Assembly: GCA_034439755.1 (NCBI GenBank)
Contig: JAWXAZ010000060.1
Span: forward strand, 1-19,354
Length of the DNA: 19,354 nucleotides
Reading direction: 5' to 3'
DNA from: B1 sp034439755
Lineage (GTDB): Bacteria > Bacteroidota > Bacteroidia > UKL13-3
Part shown: positions 14,854 through 19,354 of the stretch, one piece after another
Layout of the letters: each line of letters starts with the position of its first letter
Position numbering within the stretch: the first letter of the stretch is position 1
Made by a program: the position numbers and the translations under genes
Notes under the pieces: generated by a model
What the model was told of the DNA's origin: nothing
The model's input: only the letters and a program-made list of their open reading frames with translations
Databases searched by the model: none

Positions 14854-15399
14854 TTATTTAAATTTCATTACTGAATCACGAAGTTGCTTCGAATAAACTT
14901 GCCCTATACCCAATTCAAGACACAGTTTATAAATCTCTGTTGCAATTCCTTTTTGGCTTATATTAGATTGTTTAAAAAACGTTCTAATAATAGGCTTAGC
15001 ATTTTCTACAAATTCATCAGAGTAATAGTGACCTTTACATACACCTTTTAATTGGGAAATTAAACTCATTGGCAAATCTGGACCATATAAAAAGTATTTC
15101 AAATATTTTAGAAAATTACCATCTTTGAAAATCATTTCGCCTTTAGTTCCATTATCCTCAAAAATCTGCTCTTTTGATTTGGGAGAATTTGATAAATTAT
15201 GAATTGGTTTTTTAATGAAATCTATTCTACATTGTGGTATAGCCTCTCGCTTTAATAATGAAGTAACAAGTAAACGGCCAGCATTGAGTTTAGCTTTTCT
15301 AACCTCAAATTCTTCACTAAGATCAATATAAAAATCTCCAAGGATATTAACGTATAGTTCTTCCTCTTTAGTAAGTTCTATTGTGTCCATTTCGCTCAT
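14854..15399 (-). CDS. Unknown 181-residue protein of the element
   Basis: No family is recognised. The protein is soluble, mostly helical by composition, without signal peptide or membrane segment. Segments worth noting are ELTKEEELYVNILGDFYIDL, LKYFLYGPDLPMSLISQLKG and a C-terminal helical part (KGIATEIYKLCLELGIGQVY). It is the second gene of a minus-strand pair, starting 3 bases after the 87-codon frame ends, so the two are co-transcribed and may act together. It sits beside the mobilization region and is divergent from it, but no replication or transfer motif is visible. MSEMDTIEL allows a start at Met1 or Met4. Confidence 0.65.
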   Translation of the reverse strand: MSEMDTIELTKEEELYVNILGDFYIDLSEEFEVRKAKLNAGRLLVTSLLKREAIPQCRIDFIKKPIHNLSNSPKSKEQIFEDNGTKGEMIFKDGNFLKYLKYFLYGPDLPMSLISQLKGVCKGHYYSDEFVENAKPIIRTFFKQSNISQKGIATEIYKLCLELGIGQVYSKQLRDSVMKFK

Positions 15400-15402
15400 T
15401 AC

Positions 15403-15624
15403 CTATTTACCTTGACCACCTTGAATTAAATCATTTAAGGACTTAATTTCATGGTCTTTTAAATACGTTCCTAAATGTTGGTCACCACGAACATTCAAAT
15501 CAATTCCATACTGTTTCTCAATAGTGCTGATATGCGTATCAACTCTTTTCTTCCTTAACTCTCCAGATTCATTTCTTGATCGATTTCCCCTCATTCCAGG
15601 TGCATCATTATTTTGCTTTTTCAT
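15403..15624 (-). CDS. Small basic protein, unknown family, first gene of minus-strand pair
   Basis: The preferred product has 73 residues, beginning MKKQNNDAPGMRGNRSRNES. The N-terminus is basic and probably disordered. The rest (DTHISTIEKQYGIDLNVRGD, then QHLGTYLKDHEIKSLNDLIQ) looks like a short folded domain; I recall similar uncharacterised small Bacteroidota proteins but cannot name a family. The frame is open to 15666, but a TAnnTTTG box (minus strand, 15642-15649) lies inside the extra part, so the start at 15624 is better. It precedes the 181-residue gene by 3 bases. A role in gene control or DNA binding is possible but unproven. Confidence 0.6.
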   Translation of the reverse strand: MKKQNNDAPGMRGNRSRNESGELRKKRVDTHISTIEKQYGIDLNVRGDQHLGTYLKDHEIKSLNDLIQGGQGK

Positions 15625-15641
15625 GATTAATATTATTTCAT

Positions 15642-15649
15642 CAAAAATA
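15642..15649 (-). promoter_or_regulatory. Candidate -7 box of the minus-strand pair
   Basis: The minus strand reads TATTTTTG, matching TAnnTTTG, 17 bases before the ATG at 15624. It argues against the upstream start at 15666. Confidence 0.45.
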
Positions 15650-15666
15650 AGCAATGATTTACTCAT

Positions 15667-15909
15667 CTTTTAAACTAGTTTTCAACAGGTTTTCAATAGA
15701 TTACACGTGTAAATCTTAACCATTCATTGAATTTTAATTGAAGCCATTCTATAAAATCTTTAGAGTGATTTTATCTGCCAAAAATAAATAACTAGCAATT
15801 TGTCAGTTGTTAAAAAGAATCAAGTCGTTTCAAAGTATATCAATCCCTGCCACGAGACCATAACTGGCATTGTACTTGAGATTAAAATTGAAAGAAAATC
15901 TCAATCAAA
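15667..15909. promoter_or_regulatory. Divergent control region and candidate oriT
   Basis: This gene-free stretch lies just upstream of the mobilization operon. It contains direct repeats GTTTTCAA (15678, 15689), a 12-bp palindrome TTACACGTGTAA (15701-15712), and an 8-bp perfect hairpin ATAAAATC/GATTTTAT with an 8-base loop (15751-15774). It also has aatccctgcc at 15842-15851, which loosely resembles the P-type nick motif ATCCTGC, and an 8-bp hairpin TTGAGATT/AATCTCAA (15876-15904) ending 5 bases before an ATG. Hairpins plus a nick-like sequence next to mob genes are the usual layout of oriT; this is inference. Confidence 0.45.
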
Positions 15910-15932
15910 ATGAAAATCTTAACCAGTACAAT
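15869..15932 (+). repeat. Competing hairpins around the start of the TM micro-protein
   Basis: Inner stem TTGAGATT (15876-15883) with AATCTCAA (15897-15904). Outer stem ATTGTACT (15869-15876) with AGTACAAT (15925-15932). The outer stem encloses the ATG at 15910 and shares base 15876 with the inner one. Alternative folding could control translation. Confidence 0.5.
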
Positions 15933-16029
15933 CACCTTCTTAACTTCAATTATTTTACAAATCCTAGAATTTGTATTGGTCATCTTACTTGACCTTATTA
16001 ATTATTTAAAAAGCAAACTCATTAAATAA
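15910..16029 (+). CDS. 39-residue single-span membrane peptide
   Basis: The frame reads MKILTSTITFLTSIILQILE, then FVLVILLDLINYLKSKLIK and a stop. Residues about 6-31 form one hydrophobic membrane helix, with a short basic C-terminus that should face the cytoplasm. It ends 9 bases before the coupling-protein gene and is the likely first gene of the mobilization operon. The coupling protein lacks the N-terminal membrane helices normal for VirD4, so this peptide might supply a membrane anchor in trans; that is inference. Its ATG is inside a strong inverted-repeat region, which suggests translational control. Confidence 0.6.
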   Translation: MKILTSTITFLTSIILQILEFVLVILLDLINYLKSKLIK

Positions 16030-16038
16030 AATTAAACC

Positions 16039-17445
16039 ATGACAACATTTTTTGATGTTCTATTTTCAAATATTAGTGCTCATTTTGACTCTAATAACAA
16101 GCAAGGTATTCCTGGCACCTTTGGTGACGAATCATTATTTGCATCAAGTTGGAACAAAGGGTTTGTCGTTTCCAGAGATGGAAGATTAACTCGTAGGCAA
16201 TCATATGAGAACGTATTATTAGTTGGTGCCACAGGTTCTGGAAAAACATCCAGATTTTTATTACCAACACTTTTAAGTCTTAAAAATTGTTCAATTGTGG
16301 TAAACGATCCGAGTAAGGAACTGTATAATTTGGCATCAGGGTATTTAAGCAAATACTTTAAATTAAAGACACTTAATTTTTCTGATAGTTCAATCAGTTC
16401 TGGATACAATATTTTGAGTAGGATAAAGAAGCCAAACGATATATTCAAAATTGCGAGCATTTTAGTATCAGCTACTCTCGAAAAAGGTTCTAGTGGTGGT
16501 GATCCTTTTTGGAGTCTTCAAACTAAAACTCTTCTTTCAATTCTCCTTCGACTAATTCAATTGCAGCCAGAAGCATACCGAAATATGGCCAATGTTTCAT
16601 ATCTCTTAAGCATCTTTAGTGTAAAGCCAAAAATTATTGATGCAATGATATTAAATACTAAAGATAAAAGTTTGATTTTAGAATTCAAATCTTTGATTGC
16701 GACCCCAGATAAGACCCTACAAAATATCACAAGCTCTGCAAAAGCATCGCTTCAAATTTTCTCTGACCCTGAAATAGCAAAAGTAACAAGTGTTGATACT
16801 ATCTCTTTCGAAGAATTAAGGCAAGTCCCCACTGTTATTTTTCTCCATAACAGCATTGCTGACCAGAAATATGCATCAACGCTAAATTCCCTTTTCTTTC
16901 AACAGTTTTATGAATTCGTGCTTTCAAAACTTCCAACGAAAAATGACCTCGATATTATGGTGATTTTAGAGGAAGCATCATCACTCTATATTCCTGTATT
17001 ACCAGTTAGCCTCGCCAACACAAGGAAACACTTTGTTTCTAATTTAATTTGTATACAAGCCCCCCAACAATTAGATACAAATTATGGAAAGGATGCTGAA
17101 AATATTGTAAACAACTGCGTTACTAAATGTTTTTTACCAGGCATTACTAATTTATCAACTCTTAAAGACATTGAAACACTAGGTGGAACAATGCATTACA
17201 CAGATACCAATGGAAAAGAAAAAACAAAAAAACTTTTAACCGTAGAAGAAATTAGAATGATGCATAAAGACCAAGTATTAATACTGTGTGCCAATCACCC
17301 TTTTGTGTTGGCTAAAACGAAACCATTTTATCAATCCTTCAAATATTCAAGACGAGCCTCATATCCACCTGCACCATTTAATGGAGAGATAAATCAAACC
17401 CCAATAAGATTAATTGGAGAATCTACTAATGAAGAAGGAAAGTAA
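16039..17445 (+). CDS. VirD4/TraG-like type IV coupling protein without membrane anchor
   Basis: The 468-residue ATPase belongs to the VirD4/TraG coupling-protein group, which brings the relaxase-DNA complex to the secretion channel. Walker A is GATGSGKT at residues 63-70, followed by a VVNDPSKELYNLASGY strand typical of the family. Walker B is IMVILEEAS with E311 and E312. The C-terminal part (ENIVNNCVTKCFLPGITN, ETLGGTMHYT) matches the conserved TraG end. Usual members have about 550-700 residues with two N-terminal membrane helices. Here the protein goes straight into the ATPase fold, so the anchor is missing; soluble coupling proteins are known in some mobilizable elements. It is followed by the ArdC-N-like gene after 32 bases. 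Confidence 0.85.
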   Translation: MTTFFDVLFSNISAHFDSNNKQGIPGTFGDESLFASSWNKGFVVSRDGRLTRRQSYENVLLVGATGSGKTSRFLLPTLLSLKNCSIVVNDPSKELYNLASGYLSKYFKLKTLNFSDSSISSGYNILSRIKKPNDIFKIASILVSATLEKGSSGGDPFWSLQTKTLLSILLRLIQLQPEAYRNMANVSYLLSIFSVKPKIIDAMILNTKDKSLILEFKSLIATPDKTLQNITSSAKASLQIFSDPEIAKVTSVDTISFEELRQVPTVIFLHNSIADQKYASTLNSLFFQQFYEFVLSKLPTKNDLDIMVILEEASSLYIPVLPVSLANTRKHFVSNLICIQAPQQLDTNYGKDAENIVNNCVTKCFLPGITNLSTLKDIETLGGTMHYTDTNGKEKTKKLLTVEEIRMMHKDQVLILCANHPFVLAKTKPFYQSFKYSRRASYPPAPFNGEINQTPIRLIGESTNEEGK

Positions 17446-17477
17446 ATAATCTATTCACAATCAAAATTTATAAAACA

Positions 17478-17987
17478 ATGGAAACAACAGAAAAAATTCA
17501 GGATACTAATCCTGCTTTGAATCAAAAGAAACCACAAGAAATTGCACGCGAAGAATTAAAGGAACTTTCCAAACAAGTTAAACCACTCGTAAAAGAAGGA
17601 GTATATCCTACAATCAATCAAGCCATTATTGAGGAAATTTATAAGGATGAAACCAACCATGAGTTTAAAACCTACAATCAATGGGATAAGGAGGATCATT
17701 TTGTACGAAAGGGCGAAAAAGGCTTTCCATTGTGGGGTGCTCCAAAAAACATTGACCAAGAAGTTGAGAAGAATGAATTAGATAAAGAGGATAATAACAA
17801 ATCCTTTTTCCCACTAGCCTATGTATTCTCGGACAATCAAGTTGAACAAAAAGTGCTTGAGCAACAAGAAATGGAGAACCAAATAGTTGAAACACAAATT
17901 GAGGAAATTGAAACTACTATGGATGACTTTGATAGTGTTCGAGAACAAGCAAAAGAACAAGACATGTCGCCAGATCTTGAACGGTAA
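17478..17987 (+). CDS. ArdC-N-like ssDNA-binding protein, stand-alone domain
   Basis: The 169-residue protein has, at residues about 60-125, the stretch FKTYNQWDKEDHFVRKGEKG followed by FPLWG and later FFPLAYVFSDNQVE. This resembles the N-terminal ssDNA-binding domain of ArdC/LtrC-type antirestriction proteins, with its KKGEKG loop and VFNxxQxE-like end. The C-terminal metallopeptidase domain (HExxH) of full ArdC is absent. Instead there is a very acidic, glutamate/glutamine-rich tail. Position between the coupling protein and the mobilization genes suggests protection or handling of the transferred strand. Family assignment is from the motif only and is moderately sure. Confidence 0.6.
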   Translation: METTEKIQDTNPALNQKKPQEIAREELKELSKQVKPLVKEGVYPTINQAIIEEIYKDETNHEFKTYNQWDKEDHFVRKGEKGFPLWGAPKNIDQEVEKNELDKEDNNKSFFPLAYVFSDNQVEQKVLEQQEMENQIVETQIEEIETTMDDFDSVREQAKEQDMSPDLER

Positions 17988-18020
17988 TAGTACCCTACAC
18001 AAATTCTAATCTATAACAAT

Positions 18021-18437
18021 ATGAAATCGAAAAGTCCTTCGTTACTTTTATACCTGAAAGAGCAAGGTGTTTTAGATAAATCACCTTTTGAAATAGTGGA
18101 AGTAAAGGAAAAATATAGAAAGGAATATCTACAACGGTGGCATAAAGAAAGGCGCAAACAAACAAAAGATATACGTATTCGATTTAGTCCAGATGAATAT
18201 TTTAGAATATATAAAAAGGCAAAGGCTCTTGGTCTATGCCCTACCTCATATTCAAAGAATGTAATTCTCATAGATAACAATAATGAAATACATATTCCAA
18301 ATATGATTGTACTTCAAGAAATTGTTCAAAAACTTGGTATAGCCGGTATGCAAGCATTAAGAAATGGAGGTCTAGATTTATACAACCAAATTGATGAAAT
18401 AGAAACAACCTTAATTGAATATTTAACTAAAAAGTAA
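18021..18437 (+). CDS. MobC-like mobilization accessory protein
   Basis: The 138-residue basic protein has a central section IRIRFSPDEYFRIYKKAKAL, then GLCPTSYSKNVIL, that fits a ribbon-helix-helix DNA-binding fold. It is followed by helices (IVLQEIVQKLGIAGMQALRN). Small proteins like this (MobC type) bind oriT and help the relaxase open the DNA at nic. The stop TAA shares its last base with the ATG of the relaxase gene (TAATG), a sign of coupled translation and complex formation. The N-terminus is lysine/arginine-rich (VEVKEKYRKEYLQRWHKERR). Confidence 0.7.
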   Translation: MKSKSPSLLLYLKEQGVLDKSPFEIVEVKEKYRKEYLQRWHKERRKQTKDIRIRFSPDEYFRIYKKAKALGLCPTSYSKNVILIDNNNEIHIPNMIVLQEIVQKLGIAGMQALRNGGLDLYNQIDEIETTLIEYLTKK

Positions 18438-19354
18438 TGTTCGTAAAAATCCTTTCCAGAAAGAACCCTAGCTTCAAACAGCTTGCGGAATACATCATAA
18501 AGGACAAAGTGCCCGGTAATAAAGCAAAAGACATCATTAAGCACAATATAAAGGGTAATACTATTGATGCAATTGTAAAAGAATTTGAACGAAACGAATC
18601 CTTCCGAAAAATACATCGTTCAGATAGCATAAAAATTTTTCATGAAATTCTCTCCCTTAGTTCTAATGAAGAAGGTTATATCTCTGATGAAGTTATTGTT
18701 GATCTAACCAAAAAATATATAGAACTTAGAGGATTTAAGAATGTCTATTTAGGGGCTGTACACAGAGACCAATCTCATGTTCATTCTCACCTTATGGTAT
18801 CTGCACTTGAGTATTTCACTGGTAAAAGTGTCCATATTACCAAAAGCCAACTGCAAGATATTAAACTTGAACTGCAAAAATATCATACCCTAACTTATCC
18901 CGAACTAACAGAATCTATATGTAATCATGGTCTTGGAAAAAGCTGGGTTACCGATCGAAAATACTATGAAAAGAATAAACATGAACGAGCACGTACAAAG
19001 GATTCAGTCCAAGAAAAAGTAAAAGAACTTTTTAATCAATCAAAAACATTTGAAGACTTCCTTTCCTCGCTTCGAGAAAACGGACTGCACCACTATGAAC
19101 GTGGCGGAAATCCAACTGGAATCATGGTTGACGAAACTAAAATTCGCTTTACTCGACTTGGTATTACTAAGGAAGAAATTGAACAACTCAAACAACCAGA
19201 AATCAAACAAGAAGAGAAAACAATACCTAATACAGAACCAATAAAACTAAAAAATATGAAACCAACTGAGATAAATTATCCAATAGATACAGAAGATACT
19301 TTGTACAATTTTCCAATAGATTCTTTAATTAAATATCAAAATACAGAAAACCTA
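18437..19354 (+). CDS. MobA/VirD2-type relaxase, N-terminal part (runs off right edge)
   Basis: The frame is open from the ATG at 18437 to the window end (306 codons, no stop). Relaxases nick one strand at oriT and stay covalently attached to lead it into the recipient. Tyr19 (QLAEYIIKD) is the probable nicking tyrosine of motif I. Motif III is HRDQSHVHSH with H109, D111, H114, H116 and H118, the metal-binding histidine triad. A phosphate-handling middle region (RTKDSVQEKVKELF) and a basic part follow. After residue about 260 it becomes polar and low-complexity. The start overlaps the MobC-like stop by one base. Any C-terminal domain lies beyond the window. Confidence 0.85.
   Translation, partial: MFVKILSRKNPSFKQLAEYIIKDKVPGNKAKDIIKHNIKGNTIDAIVKEFERNESFRKIHRSDSIKIFHEILSLSSNEEGYISDEVIVDLTKKYIELRGFKNVYLGAVHRDQSHVHSHLMVSALEYFTGKSVHITKSQLQDIKLELQKYHTLTYPELTESICNHGLGKSWVTDRKYYEKNKHERARTKDSVQEKVKELFNQSKTFEDFLSSLRENGLHHYERGGNPTGIMVDETKIRFTRLGITKEEIEQLKQPEIKQEEKTIPNTEPIKLKNMKPTEINYPIDTEDTLYNFPIDSLIKYQNTENL

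Larger units (their letters stand above)
8741..19354. mobile_element. Left part of an integrative mobilizable element inserted at ssrA
   Basis: Everything right of the tmRNA 3' end is accessory: a truncated tyrosine integrase directly next to ssrA, cargo genes, an XRE regulator, a TraD/HerA-like ATPase, a VirD4-like coupling protein, a MobC-like protein and a relaxase. The DNA is visibly more AT-rich than the left part. The 3' ends of tmRNA and tRNA genes are common integration sites for tyrosine recombinases. No VirB4 or mating-pore genes are visible, which suggests a mobilizable rather than self-transmissible element, but the right end lies outside the window. No second copy of the ssrA 3' end was seen in the window, so the right attachment site is unknown. 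Confidence 0.65.

Noticed and set aside
19050..19244. 64-codon plus-strand frame
   Set aside because: It is a shadow inside the relaxase gene, whose own frame is open and carries the H-x-D-x2-H-x-H motif.

Overview
The window looks like a chromosome segment from a member of the Bacteroidota. It encodes a protein with a C-terminal type IX secretion (T9SS) sorting domain, several lipoproteins, a tmRNA tag of the Bacteroidota type (GETQFAMAA), and promoter-like TAnnTTTG boxes. Few genes have a good Shine-Dalgarno sequence. All family names come from reading the sequence; no database search was possible.

Positions 1-8740 look like resident chromosome. On the minus strand are an ECF sigma factor and the start of an overlapping membrane anti-sigma-like gene. 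On the plus strand follow a MuiA-type DUF4139 protein and a 1164-residue secreted protein with a split PNGase F-like module, a LamG insert and a T9SS tail. Next are a 23-bp-arm bidirectional terminator, two related minus-strand lipoproteins, and a complete tmRNA gene (ssrA, 8375-8740).

From 8741 to the right edge the sequence is AT-rich and accessory. I read it as the left part of an integrative mobilizable element inserted at the 3' end of ssrA. It begins with a terminator, a cluster of repeats that could be integrase arm sites, and a tyrosine integrase that has lost its catalytic domain (8987-9628). Next come two unrecognised cargo genes (9931-11318) that share a RHIM-like IQVGDNN/MQVGDNN motif, a frameshifted relic, and a TraD/HerA-like ATPase. 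A small CxxC zinc-ribbon protein, a frameshifted lipoprotein, an XRE regulator beside direct repeats, a proline-rich micro-ORF and a minus-strand pair of unknown genes follow.

The right end (15910-19354) is a mobilization operon. It runs: a 39-residue single-TM peptide, a VirD4/TraG-like coupling ATPase without its usual membrane anchor, an ArdC-N-like ssDNA-binding protein, a MobC-like accessory protein, and a MobA/VirD2-type relaxase that runs off the window. A structured, repeat-rich region just upstream (about 15670-15905) is a candidate oriT and control region.

The best candidate for an undescribed system is the 9931-11318 gene pair. It is organised like an amyloid-signalling partner pair: adjacent genes, one with the motif at its C-terminus and the other at its N-terminus. 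The second best is the tiny TM peptide next to an anchorless coupling protein.
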